Position numbers and translations under genes: made by a program
The notes under the pieces: generated by a model
The model's input: only the letters and a program-made list of their open reading frames with translations
What the model was told of the DNA's origin: nothing
Databases searched by the model: none
In this document: positions 38,454 to 47,642 of the stretch, piece by piece
How the letters are laid out: the number at the start of each line of letters is the position of its first letter
Position numbering within the stretch: position 1 is the stretch's first letter
Source of the DNA: Lachnospiraceae bacterium
GTDB lineage: Bacteria > Bacillota > Clostridia > Lachnospirales > Lachnospiraceae
Assembly (NCBI GenBank): GCA_017934175.1
Contig: JAGBKB010000036.1
Coordinates: 34,601 to 98,600, forward strand
Direction: 5' to 3'
DNA length: 64,000 bases

Positions 38454-40877
38454 TCATAAATATTTAGTTATAGTTAAAACATTTTTATTATCTTTCCGTT
38501 CATATTCATATGTATCAACAATGTTTTTAGTAATATGAATGCCAAAACCTCCAATATTTCGTTTGTCTACACCTTTTAATATATTAACTTCTCTCATTTT
38601 TGTTGGGTCAAATTCTTTACCTGAATCTATAAAACTAATTAATAATCTGTCAATATTCATATCAATTTCAACTCTCGCAATGAAACTATTTTCAGAATTA
38701 TTTGATTTATCATATGCATAATCACATATATTCACAACAATTTCTTCTATACAGACTTCAAGTTGACTTATAATGTTATTATATATTTTGTTATCAACAT
38801 ATGCTGTCTCAAGTGACTCCTTTATGAACTCATCAACTTTATCTACACTTTCATAAACAGCATTAAACTTTCTTTCATTGATTAATATTTTACTGTTATT
38901 AACATCTAATTTTTTAAACTTAAAGCATAACATTGTAATATCATCATATTGCTCTACTCCCACTGAAAAATCAGTGATTTTTCTTTCTATATTTTGTACA
39001 ATACTTTTTGTATCTATAGGTCCTATTAATTTAAGTTCATTTATAAGTCTTTTTATACCAAATAATTCATTGTTTTTACTGATTGCTTCTACTACTCCAT
39101 CAGTATATAAAAACAATACATCTCCATCTTCTAAATAAAATTCTTGCTCACTATAATTATTATACTCATCCAACCCCATAGGTGCTGATCTTACTTCTTT
39201 AATTAATTCTACATCATTGTTTTCTTTTATAATGATAGAATCTTCATGCCCAGAATTAGTATATACAACTTTTTTTGTCTTTAAGTCTATACAGTATAAT
39301 GCTATTGTAACAAAATAACATTCTTTATTCTTTTTGCATAGTTCTGCATTGACATATGAAAGTATAACTCTTGGACTCTCTGATAACTTAATTGCATTAT
39401 TTAAAAGTGTATTTGTTTTTGCCATAAATAGTGCTGCTGGCATACCACTTCCTGAAACATCTGCAATTATTAAAAATAACTTGTTATTCTTAATAATGTA
39501 ATTGTAAAAATCTCCACCTACTTCTGTTTCAGGCATATTTTCAGCATAAATTTCTATATCTTTTCGTTTACTAATGTTAGAAAATTCATGCGGTAGCATA
39601 TCTTTTTGTATTATGCTCGCTTGCTTTAATACTTCTGACATTTCTTTAATTGGAACTTCAAGAGTTTTTGATATTCTTTTTGCTAAAAAAAATTGAATGA
39701 TTATTATTAAAGAAGCAAATACTAAAACATAAATATACATATTTCTAAATGCCAGTGATACAACATTTATCAATGTATCATTTTTAGTATTTATAAGGGT
39801 TTGCAGTTTATTAATGCCTTCTTTTAATCTATTTTCTCTTATAGACACATATAATGTAAAATTTGTATCTTTAATTTTTTTATAAAAACACCTATACTCA
39901 TTTCCATTATACATGTAACTTCCATTTCCAGATTGTGATAATTTAGTATCATCTAAGAACTTAAATATTGTTCCTTCTTTAGCAATCTCTTCATCAAATA
40001 ATTTATCTTTTATATTATAAATTATATTACTATTTTCATCAGATATAAATATATTAACGCCGTCAGGAGACTCTAAATTACTATCACTAAACGAATCTAT
40101 ATATATATCAATTGCAATTACCCCTTTAGTTACTCCGTTTACTTTAAATGATTTTTCAACTGATATAACATCTTGATGACTCAATGCATCATTATACGCA
40201 TTATCAAAAATAATACTATCTGTTGCAATCGTTTTTTTGTACCATTCATCATTTTTATAATCTAATTCATTTCCAGAATAATGCAAACTTTTATTGAAAT
40301 CGTAATTTGATGCAATAATTGCAACTCCATTTTCAGTCATTATCAAGCAATTTCTTTCCTGCACTGCATCTTTTATTGTTAATAACAAATTGTCTTCTAA
40401 ATCGCATAGTATTCCAAGTTCTTTTTTTACTTCATCATCATTTTTATCAGCACCAACTTGAAAAAAAACTTTAATTTTATTGTCATCTTTAAAAAAACTA
40501 TTTTGCTTATTTTTGTCCATATAATCATTAGCAATATCTAAATAATAGTCTTTATCTTTATCATAACTTTCATACTTTAGTGTTAAACTATCTGATAAAT
40601 ATCGCAAATCTGATTTTAATTGATTTAGAATATAAGTAAATGCATTTGCCTCAATATCAACATAATTTTTAATAAATGCATTATCATTTTCATTAACCAC
40701 ATCTTTAGACACTTCATTCACATCATTACTAAACTCTTGAAATGAATCACTGATATTGTCTTTAATCCTTTTTGTCTCAATTCCAAATACTAAAAGTATA
40801 GCGAATGAAAACAATAAAACAAATGCCAATAAATATAAAAAAAAATGGCTCCCTAATTTTTTTAATGATGATGGCAA
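38454..40877 (-). CDS. Membrane sensor-SpoIIE-type PP2C phosphatase-RsbW-like ATPase fusion
   Basis: The 807-residue protein has an N-terminal transmembrane segment (about 10-32), an extracytoplasmic region of ~340 residues (probably a Cache-type sensor), a second transmembrane segment (about 377-399), a SpoIIE/RsbU-like PP2C phosphatase domain (about 430-650; GGDFYNY, ADVSGSGMPAALFM) and a C-terminal histidine-kinase-like ATPase of the RsbW type (about 665-807; N-box EVCIEEIVVNICDYAYD, then IDSGKEFDP and GGFGIHITKNIVD). Phosphatase and kinase of a partner switch are thus in one chain. It starts with TTG, 5 bases after AGAGGT. It lies 3 bases after the STAS gene and 28 bases before the NRPS, so it likely acts on that STAS protein. 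Confidence 0.9.
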   Translation of the reverse strand: MPSSLKKLGSHFFLYLLAFVLLFSFAILLVFGIETKRIKDNISDSFQEFSNDVNEVSKDVVNENDNAFIKNYVDIEANAFTYILNQLKSDLRYLSDSLTLKYESYDKDKDYYLDIANDYMDKNKQNSFFKDDNKIKVFFQVGADKNDDEVKKELGILCDLEDNLLLTIKDAVQERNCLIMTENGVAIIASNYDFNKSLHYSGNELDYKNDEWYKKTIATDSIIFDNAYNDALSHQDVISVEKSFKVNGVTKGVIAIDIYIDSFSDSNLESPDGVNIFISDENSNIIYNIKDKLFDEEIAKEGTIFKFLDDTKLSQSGNGSYMYNGNEYRCFYKKIKDTNFTLYVSIRENRLKEGINKLQTLINTKNDTLINVVSLAFRNMYIYVLVFASLIIIIQFFLAKRISKTLEVPIKEMSEVLKQASIIQKDMLPHEFSNISKRKDIEIYAENMPETEVGGDFYNYIIKNNKLFLIIADVSGSGMPAALFMAKTNTLLNNAIKLSESPRVILSYVNAELCKKNKECYFVTIALYCIDLKTKKVVYTNSGHEDSIIIKENNDVELIKEVRSAPMGLDEYNNYSEQEFYLEDGDVLFLYTDGVVEAISKNNELFGIKRLINELKLIGPIDTKSIVQNIERKITDFSVGVEQYDDITMLCFKFKKLDVNNSKILINERKFNAVYESVDKVDEFIKESLETAYVDNKIYNNIISQLEVCIEEIVVNICDYAYDKSNNSENSFIARVEIDMNIDRLLISFIDSGKEFDPTKMREVNILKGVDKRNIGGFGIHITKNIVDTYEYERKDNKNVLTITKYL

Positions 40878-40880
40878 TAT

Positions 40881-41183
40881 TTACCTCTTTATATTTAAAA
40901 TATAGATAAACCCAGTTACATTTAATATGTTCATAACATCATCATTTACATTAATGATTTCCAAACTTTTCCCAACTGTTTTTAATTCTTTTTCACTTGC
41001 AATCAAAATTCTAAGACCAGCCGATGAAATGTATTCAAGGTTTTTAAAGTCTATCACTATGTTCTTTTTCTTCTCAATTTCTTTGTTCATCTCCTCTTCC
41101 AAAATTGGAGAACTTAACTTATCAAGTCTTCCCTCCAAAAGTATTGTGATTTTCTCATCATTTTCATTTTTTGTTATTGTCAT
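40881..41183 (-). CDS. STAS-domain anti-sigma factor antagonist (RsbV/SpoIIAA-like)
   Basis: This 100-residue protein is a single STAS domain. The conserved phosphorylation site region is DFKNLEYISSAGLRIL, with the target serine near residue 57. In RsbV/SpoIIAA-type switches the antagonist is phosphorylated by an RsbW-like kinase and dephosphorylated by a PP2C phosphatase; both activities are encoded in the adjacent downstream gene. It has an AAGGAGCG site. The upstream gene is the second methyltransferase of the restriction-modification locus, ending 30 bases before it. Confidence 0.93.
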   Translation of the reverse strand: MTITKNENDEKITILLEGRLDKLSSPILEEEMNKEIEKKKNIVIDFKNLEYISSAGLRILIASEKELKTVGKSLEIINVNDDVMNILNVTGFIYILNIKR

Positions 41184-41213
41184 AATCGCTCCTTTCTATT
41201 TATGCAATAATAA

Positions 41214-42068
41214 TTATAATATACCATCAATTATTAAATCATCTAAACTACATGTTTCACCAGTTTTATTGTCAATTACAGTATATCTCTCTTTTTTGGT
41301 TCTATTAATAACTTTTGCTTTATCTTTAACAAATATATATAAATATTCATGTGCTAATAATAAAAAATTATATTTTAAACTACTTGATTTCCAATAACCT
41401 GTCGCTTTACAATTATGCTGTTCTTTTATAATGATTTCTTTTAATTTAAACCCAGCATTTAAAAAAATTTTCATTACTCTATATCCAAGTGGTATAACCC
41501 TTCCATTTTTACGAGTATCACCGATTAATATGGCACAGTATTTATCATCTTTAAGAACTCTAAAACTTTCAGTAGCAACTGGTTTCATTGCATCAATAAA
41601 ATCATTAACTTTTAATAACGACAAATCATTTTTTATTCCATCACTATATTTTATAATATTTGCATATGGTGGATGCGTACATATTAGATCTATTGATTTA
41701 TCTTTAATTTTAGATAAATTTTGTGCATTTCCTTTAATCAAAGTAATATTTCCAGCCTTTGGAATATCAAAATCAATAACTTTTTTACACAACTTTATTG
41801 CTTCAGAATTTATATCAATCCCAATACAATTTCTATTCAAAAGTTTTGCTTCGACTAATGTAGTTCCACCACCAACAAATTGATCTAACACTAAATCTTT
41901 TTCTTTAGAGTATCTTAACAAAATGTTTCTTGGGATATATGGCGACCAATTTCCTCTATAATTCGGATTATGAGTCGCCCAACTACCTCTTTCTTTAAAT
42001 GACCAAATGGTAGTCATTTCTTGCTCAAAATTATCAGGTTCTATTTTAATTTTACTCTTTTTAGCCAT
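41214..42068 (-). CDS. DNA methyltransferase (N4/N6 type), second enzyme of the restriction locus
   Basis: The 284-residue protein carries the AdoMet motif I VLDQFVGGGTTLVEA (near 60) before the catalytic motif IV CTHPPYAN (near 134), the order of the gamma/alpha type of amino-methyltransferases. It ends after a short basic C-terminal part. The ATG at 42068 overlaps the end of the endonuclease gene by 8 bases (ATGGCTAA); an upstream in-frame TTG at 42083 is not needed. Its motif order differs from the DpnA-type second enzyme of classical DpnII systems, which has motif IV first. Target sequence is unknown; GATC is a guess from context. Confidence 0.85.
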   Translation of the reverse strand: MAKKSKIKIEPDNFEQEMTTIWSFKERGSWATHNPNYRGNWSPYIPRNILLRYSKEKDLVLDQFVGGGTTLVEAKLLNRNCIGIDINSEAIKLCKKVIDFDIPKAGNITLIKGNAQNLSKIKDKSIDLICTHPPYANIIKYSDGIKNDLSLLKVNDFIDAMKPVATESFRVLKDDKYCAILIGDTRKNGRVIPLGYRVMKIFLNAGFKLKEIIIKEQHNCKATGYWKSSSLKYNFLLLAHEYLYIFVKDKAKVINRTKKERYTVIDNKTGETCSLDDLIIDGIL

Positions 42069-42924
42069 TAATAATCTGTTCAATTATCCCTTCTTTCAAA
42101 TCTTTAATATTATATAAATGTTCTAACACATTAAATGTTTCTTCTAAATTGTTTCTTGCACTTATCCACCCTTTTCCATCAGTAAACCAAACAAACTTAA
42201 ATTTTTTTATGTGCTTTGATTCTTCTGCTATTTGTTTATAACTTCTTGCAGTTTCATTTAGTTTTGAGCCTCCACTTGCATAAAAGTTTGTTTCAATTCC
42301 ATATATAATATTTTTTGTTTTAATTACGAAATCAAATCTTTTTTCAGTTTTTCCATTATTTGAAACTTTTGACAAATCTATGTTCCATCTTTTTTGAATA
42401 TCACTAATATACATTTCTTTAAAATAATTTTCATTTTTGGCAAATCCTGCTTTAATTATATATGATTCAACTAAATTTTCCATCAAATGACCACCACGGT
42501 TTTTTCTTCCATTTGAATCAAGTCCTGTTTCAATACCAGTAACATAGTCATATAAATTATTTATAATATGATTATGTAGCAAGTCAAAAAGTCCTGTTTT
42601 TTCCATAAAATAGGAATACTGTTTTACATCATTAATAAAATCTTTAAAATTATAAACTATTTTGCCATTTTCATCCATTGCAGTTATTTCTTTTTCTCTT
42701 ACTGCAATTAGTATTGGAATACATTTAATAACTTCTGGATATTTATTTAGTATGTTCTCAAAATCATTTCTTATATTTTTACTTCCTATCAATGAATTTA
42801 AAATATTTAATTCTACTTTCATATCATTTACATTAGAATACACTTTTTCAAAGTCAACATAGTAATCATAACTTGCGATTGTATCTGTAAATGTATTTAA
42901 CCACTTTTCAAAATCTCTTTTCAT
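42061..42924 (-). CDS. DpnII/MboI-family type II restriction endonuclease
   Basis: The 287-residue protein matches DpnII/MboI-like endonucleases: an N-terminal helical part, KNRGGHLMENLVESYIIKAGF in the middle, and a PD-(D/E)XK-like core visible as KRFDFVIKTKNIIYGIETNFY (split; Asp in RFDF, Glu in GIETN). DpnII cuts unmethylated GATC. The gene is 8 bases after the Dam-like methyltransferase and has an AGGTG site, and overlaps the next methyltransferase gene. The recognition site GATC follows from the family and the Dam partner. Confidence 0.88.
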   Translation of the reverse strand: MKRDFEKWLNTFTDTIASYDYYVDFEKVYSNVNDMKVELNILNSLIGSKNIRNDFENILNKYPEVIKCIPILIAVREKEITAMDENGKIVYNFKDFINDVKQYSYFMEKTGLFDLLHNHIINNLYDYVTGIETGLDSNGRKNRGGHLMENLVESYIIKAGFAKNENYFKEMYISDIQKRWNIDLSKVSNNGKTEKRFDFVIKTKNIIYGIETNFYASGGSKLNETARSYKQIAEESKHIKKFKFVWFTDGKGWISARNNLEETFNVLEHLYNIKDLKEGIIEQIING

Positions 42925-42932
42925 TTATGCAC

Positions 42933-43808
42933 CTAATAATTTGCAACTAATAGTTCTGTAATAGTCCCCCTATTTGTTCCTTTTGAATTTATTACCCTTT
43001 TAGCATTTATTCTTTTAATGTTATACTTTTGATATAATGTATCAAAAAAATTATCTTTTTTATCTGTATTTTTAGGATCTGAATTACTTAAAACTATTTT
43101 TGCACCTTTATCATTTATTCTATCAATAAATCTGCCTAACCTTAGTTGATCATTGTCATCAAATTGTTCTTTTGTGTATGATGTAAATGACGAGGAAATA
43201 GTTAATGGTCTATAAGGTGGGTCAATATATACAAACGTTTTACTATCAATAAACTCTTCGCATTCTTCATAGTCACCACATTTAATTATAACATTTTTAA
43301 GCATTTGATTTATTTTAATTAAATTGCTTTCATCACAAATAATAGGTTTTTTATATTTCCCTTTTGGCACATTGTATAGTCCTTCACTATTAACGCGATA
43401 TAGTCCATTAAAGCAAGTTTTATTCAAGAAAATAAATAATGCTGCCTTTATAATTAAGTCATTTTTTTTACATTTTTTTATCAACTTATTATAATCATTC
43501 CTTTTCATAGAATATATTTCTTGCCTTTCTTCTTCAGAAATATCATTATATATTCTCTCCCATTTTTGTAAAACTTTAATTAATTCATCAACATTATTCT
43601 TAATCTGACAATACGTATTTATAAGTTCTCCATTTATATCATTTATTAATACCTCTTGAAGATTATAATTCTTTAAAATATCAAACAAAACCGCACCGCC
43701 ACCAACAAATGGCTCACAATATTTTTCAAATTTAATTGGATATTTCAATCTTATTTCGTTAAGTAATTGTGTTTTTCCTCCAGCCCATTTTACGAATGGT
43801 TTACACAT
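42933..43808 (-). CDS. Dam/DpnM-like adenine-N6 DNA methyltransferase
   Basis: This 291-residue protein is a D12-class (alpha-type) N6-adenine methyltransferase. Motif X FVKWAGGKTQL (4-14) is followed by motif I CEPFVGGGAVLFDIL, and catalytic motif IV DPPYRP near 196. This is the pattern of Dam, DpnM and MboI methylases, which modify the A of GATC. It is the first gene of the three-gene restriction-modification unit, with 45 bases to the SPFH gene upstream, a gap that contains a TTTGTAA/TTACAAA inverted repeat. Confidence 0.93.
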   Translation of the reverse strand: MCKPFVKWAGGKTQLLNEIRLKYPIKFEKYCEPFVGGGAVLFDILKNYNLQEVLINDINGELINTYCQIKNNVDELIKVLQKWERIYNDISEEERQEIYSMKRNDYNKLIKKCKKNDLIIKAALFIFLNKTCFNGLYRVNSEGLYNVPKGKYKKPIICDESNLIKINQMLKNVIIKCGDYEECEEFIDSKTFVYIDPPYRPLTISSSFTSYTKEQFDDNDQLRLGRFIDRINDKGAKIVLSNSDPKNTDKKDNFFDTLYQKYNIKRINAKRVINSKGTNRGTITELLVANY

Positions 43809-43852
43809 ACTTCTATATCCCTTTGTAATAAATATTTTTTTTACAAAATGTC

Positions 43853-44722
43853 CTATTTATCATTATACTCTTTTAGTGCCTCTTTAATTGCTACTATGCC
43901 ACTTGTGAGGCTTGCTATGTCTGATGGCACAACAATTTTTGTTGCTTGCCCTTTAGCAAGTTTTTCAACTGACTTTATCGCTTCAAGTTTTATATAGGCA
44001 TCTGATGGTTTTTGTTCATTGATAAGTTTTACGGCTTCTGCTTCGGCTTTAGCAACCATCTCAATTGACTTTGCCTTGGCTTCCGCTTCCATAAGCATTG
44101 CATCTCTTTTTCCTTCAGCAACAGTTATATCTCTTTGGCGAATTGCTTCGGCTTCAAGGATAGTCGCTCTTTTTTCTCTTTCTGCTTTCATTTGTCTATC
44201 CATTGCCTCTTTTATTTCTGCTGGTGGAATTATGTCTTTAATCTCAATACGAGTAATCTTTATTCCCCATACATCTGTTGCTTCATCAACTTCTTTTAGA
44301 AGATGACTATTGATTTTATCTCTTGCTGTTAAAAGTTCATCAAGTTCCATTGTTCCAACAATATTACGAAGTGTTGTTGCTGTGATTTTTTCAATGGCAT
44401 CTACACCATTTTGTATCATATATGTATTTTTATAACTATCAAAAACTTTACAATAAACTACTGTGTCAATCTTCATAGTTACATTATCTTTTGTGATAAC
44501 TGATTGAGGTGGGAAATCATGAATGTGCTCTTTTAAACTCACACGATTTCTTATGGTTTGAATAAATGGCAACTTAAAATTCACACCAGCCTTCATAGTT
44601 TTATGATATTTGCCAAGCATCTCAACTATTACCTCTTGCTTCTCTGGCACAATTACAAGCCATGACAAAATAACCATAATAATGAATACTACAACTACTA
44701 CTGAAAAAATACTTCCATACAT
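43853..44722 (-). CDS. SPFH/Band 7 (stomatin-like) membrane protein
   Basis: The 289-residue protein has an N-terminal transmembrane segment (about 3-25) and an SPFH/Band 7 domain (PEKQEVIVEMLGKYHKTMKAG and the family signature KITRIEIKDIIPPAEI), followed by a long Ala/Glu-rich coiled-coil. Such proteins oligomerise in membrane microdomains and scaffold other membrane proteins. No NfeD gene lies beside it. The ATG at 44722 follows GGAGG by 7 bases and is preferred over the upstream 44743 start. Confidence 0.93.
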   Translation of the reverse strand: MYGSIFSVVVVVFIIMVILSWLVIVPEKQEVIVEMLGKYHKTMKAGVNFKLPFIQTIRNRVSLKEHIHDFPPQSVITKDNVTMKIDTVVYCKVFDSYKNTYMIQNGVDAIEKITATTLRNIVGTMELDELLTARDKINSHLLKEVDEATDVWGIKITRIEIKDIIPPAEIKEAMDRQMKAEREKRATILEAEAIRQRDITVAEGKRDAMLMEAEAKAKSIEMVAKAEAEAVKLINEQKPSDAYIKLEAIKSVEKLAKGQATKIVVPSDIASLTSGIVAIKEALKEYNDK

Positions 44723-44754
44723 AACAAGACCTCCTATTAGCAATATAAAATTAA

Positions 44755-47052
44755 TTAATTATTCTTACTTAACAAATAATTTTTATCCACTATGATTGCT
44801 GGTCTAAATCCATAACCCTTATCAAGAGTAGATTTAATACTTTTTAATGTAGCACTAGTCATACAAACATTTGTGTATTCAAAAATATATTTATCTTTCT
44901 TTGTAGCTGAATCTACATTAAAATCTCTTACTACATACCATGCCTCACCATATTTTTTTGATTGCTTTTTCACACCATTTGCTAAGGCATATTCAGTTGG
45001 TTTTCCCATTATAAATTCTTCTTTTTTATAATCATACAAATCAGCATCTTCTATACTTATCAAAAATACTTTATCATTAGTATCATTTGCACCTTGATAC
45101 TTTGATCTAATATAATTCCCAGATTGTCTATAATCTACAACCAATGCCATATTCTTTAATGTGGCTATTTGTATATGATTTCTCTCATCATCTGAAAATG
45201 CTCTATCCATAAACTTGCCATTAGCAAATTTTCGCATATTGGATTCTTCCCACGAACGATATATAACATCATCTTCTGGAATATATTTATCTATAACATT
45301 TTCACAAAATAGTAAAACTTTATCGCCAAAATCTGATAACATATACCAGTACAAATCCTCTTTACCATTAGACAGTATATTATCTTGCTCATAACTACCA
45401 TATCTAAACTTGTCACCTATATTTAATGTAAAAGTATCATTCTTTATCAATATATTATTATATTTTTCATTAAATTTCTTGGTGTCAATGCTTATCAATG
45501 GTCTAACACCTGCATATTTTGTGATATGTTGTTTTTCCGTATTCACATCTTCAAAAATATATATCATCCCATCTTCGTGAACACTCAATAAATGCTTAAT
45601 TCCACCCAGTAACGTACTTGTCTTTATAAAAAATGGCTTTGGAAGTGCCCCATATTTATAATTTGGAAAATATTTATGATACTCTTTTGAAGACAATATA
45701 CTTACTTTATTGCCATATTCATCGATTTTTAGTAAATTTAAGTCATCTATATCAAAATTTTTAATGTATTCTTCATTAAGATATTTACATATATTTGAAT
45801 TTTCAAATCCATTTTCTTCATTATTTTTATTATCGTATTCTACATTAATATCCTTTACATCGTAAAGTGATAACAACATAGAAGTATCATCATTAGATTG
45901 TAAAACAATCCACTTATTACTATCTTTTCCAAAGTCTACAATTTGATATTTGCCTTTTATTCTATCTAAAACTTCTTTTTTATTTTGAACGGTATTCTCT
46001 TCATTATAAGGGTGTAAAACTAATTTCCCATCATTGTTCGTCATTTCTTCTTTTATAGTTAAAACTGGATTATTTAGAATTTCCAAGTCGGCATCTGCTT
46101 TATAAAACAAAATCTGTGTTCTATCATCTATTTCATCTTTGCTAAATGTAAATACAATTTCCTCTTCTTCTTTAGTTTTCAATTTACTCTCATATTCATT
46201 TTTTGCTCTATAATAGTTTTCAGTGTGACTTTCATTAGCAAGCCCTTCATATATATAAATTTGTTTATTTGATAATGACAAAAATTTTTTACTATACAGT
46301 AACCAAAATTTTTCAAATTTCTCATTATTTTCATTACTTACTTTTGCAATATCATTCAATATATCATACTTTAATAACACTTTACTATCTATCATAAATA
46401 TATTATCAATTTTGGCTTTGACTCTTACTTTGCTATCACTAAAAACTGCTTGACCGCGAATCCAATTATCTTGCATTACATTTAAAAAATCTTCATAAAA
46501 ATCATCAAAATCATGAATCACATTTTTATCTAAATATTTAAGATATAACTGATCATCTTCGAGTCTATTCCCTGACTCAAATGTAATTATACTATCAAAA
46601 TCTTCTAGTCCTTTTATTGATAAAGTTTTATCAATTGCCCGTAATTTACCACTAGCTTTATCTCTATAAATATTAGTAACTACCCTTACTTCATCTCCAA
46701 GCGACAAATCTTTCCATTTTTCATCAAAATGAAATTCATTAATACTATTAATATCTGGATAATCTGGTATTCTAACACTAATTTCAAATTCTTTGTTGTC
46801 TTTTGTCTTACAAGTTAAAACAATATTATATAAACTAATTTTTTTGAACGAACCAAGCAACTCAACATTCATTGCACACTTTATTTTGCCCATATTACAA
46901 TCAAATGTCTTTAAATATTTATTGCCATCTAAATACAATACTGCTGTATCTAAATCTTTTTTTCTACTCACATTATAATTATAGAAAAAGCTAAGTGCAA
47001 CTATCAATATAAATATCGGTATCATTACCTTAAGTAATAATCTTTTATTCAT
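44755..47052 (-). CDS. Membrane-anchored protein with DUF6273-like repeats
   Basis: The ~765-residue protein has one N-terminal transmembrane segment (about 8-25) and a large extracytoplasmic part. Two or more DUF6273-like modules occur near the C-terminus, seen as GDKFRYGSYEQDN...WYMLSDFGDKVLL and YRSWEESNMRKFANGKFMDR, ending GYGFRPAIIVDK. Such domains are frequent in Lachnospiraceae surface proteins but their function is unknown. A TTG at 47055 is equally possible as start (GAGG is 7 bases before it). It overlaps the split thioredoxin-like gene. Confidence 0.65.
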   Translation of the reverse strand: MNKRLLLKVMIPIFILIVALSFFYNYNVSRKKDLDTAVLYLDGNKYLKTFDCNMGKIKCAMNVELLGSFKKISLYNIVLTCKTKDNKEFEISVRIPDYPDINSINEFHFDEKWKDLSLGDEVRVVTNIYRDKASGKLRAIDKTLSIKGLEDFDSIITFESGNRLEDDQLYLKYLDKNVIHDFDDFYEDFLNVMQDNWIRGQAVFSDSKVRVKAKIDNIFMIDSKVLLKYDILNDIAKVSNENNEKFEKFWLLYSKKFLSLSNKQIYIYEGLANESHTENYYRAKNEYESKLKTKEEEEIVFTFSKDEIDDRTQILFYKADADLEILNNPVLTIKEEMTNNDGKLVLHPYNEENTVQNKKEVLDRIKGKYQIVDFGKDSNKWIVLQSNDDTSMLLSLYDVKDINVEYDNKNNEENGFENSNICKYLNEEYIKNFDIDDLNLLKIDEYGNKVSILSSKEYHKYFPNYKYGALPKPFFIKTSTLLGGIKHLLSVHEDGMIYIFEDVNTEKQHITKYAGVRPLISIDTKKFNEKYNNILIKNDTFTLNIGDKFRYGSYEQDNILSNGKEDLYWYMLSDFGDKVLLFCENVIDKYIPEDDVIYRSWEESNMRKFANGKFMDRAFSDDERNHIQIATLKNMALVVDYRQSGNYIRSKYQGANDTNDKVFLISIEDADLYDYKKEEFIMGKPTEYALANGVKKQSKKYGEAWYVVRDFNVDSATKKDKYIFEYTNVCMTSATLKSIKSTLDKGYGFRPAIIVDKNYLLSKNN

Positions 47053-47593
47053 CAAAATTTTTCCTCACATATTCTATTGCATTTTTATATCTCTTATAAT
47101 CTCCTCCAATATATTCATATGCAACTCTTACAAAACTATTTTTATCAAATATCAAAATAGATGGGCATCCAGCATTTCCCACTAAATATAATCTATTTAA
47201 TGAATTACCAGCATCAAGTAAAGGAAAATGGCAGTTTCTTTCAGCCATCCATGATACATATTCTATCTTGCTGCCAGGCATTAGATAACCATACACCAAT
47301 ACATCTTTTTCATTTTTTCCATATTCATCATACAATGTTTGCAATGCCTTATAACCTTCTCCTCCTTGTATTGGATAAAGCATTATAACTTTACCTTAAT
47401 GCTTATATAATTCAAATTCATCTTCATCATGTTCATAGTTTCTTTGCTTAGCCTTAAAGTTTTCTCCTTTTACATTGATATAATTTTGCATATTGTATTC
47501 CATTTTTAAGCTTTCTACTGAAATTTTTCCACAAGCATATATGTTTAAAGCCGATATTACTATAGATAAAATTAATAATACTTTTTTTATCAT
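47045..47593 (-). pseudogene. TlpA-like thioredoxin-fold lipoprotein split by an in-frame TAA
   Basis: Two adjacent open frames are in the same reading frame, separated by a TAA at 47396-47398 and four further codons. The first part (from 47593, after GGAG) has a lipoprotein-type signal (KKVLLILSIVISALNIYAC). Joined across the stop, the text reads ELYKH-stop-GKVIMLYPI, aligning with the GKVVLLNFWATWC block of TlpA/ResA proteins, and continues with GNAGCPSILIFD, the cis-Pro region. The usual CxxC is replaced by GGEGYKAL, so the protein would lack redox activity even if read through. The downstream piece has its own ATG (47383) with a weak AAGG site, so a split pair is also possible. Confidence 0.65.
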
Positions 47594-47642
47594 TGTAAAA
47601 TCTCCTAAAACTCTATACATAATTTAATTATACTATAAAAGA

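Noticed and set aside
31091..43808. A prophage or integrative element carrying the NRPS and restriction genes
   Set aside because: No integrase, transposase, attachment repeats or tRNA-linked boundaries were found, and base composition is like the surroundings.
43809..43852. Operator for a restriction control protein at the TTTGTAA/TTACAAA repeat
   Set aside because: No controller (C) gene is present in the locus, and such AT-rich repeats are common by chance here.
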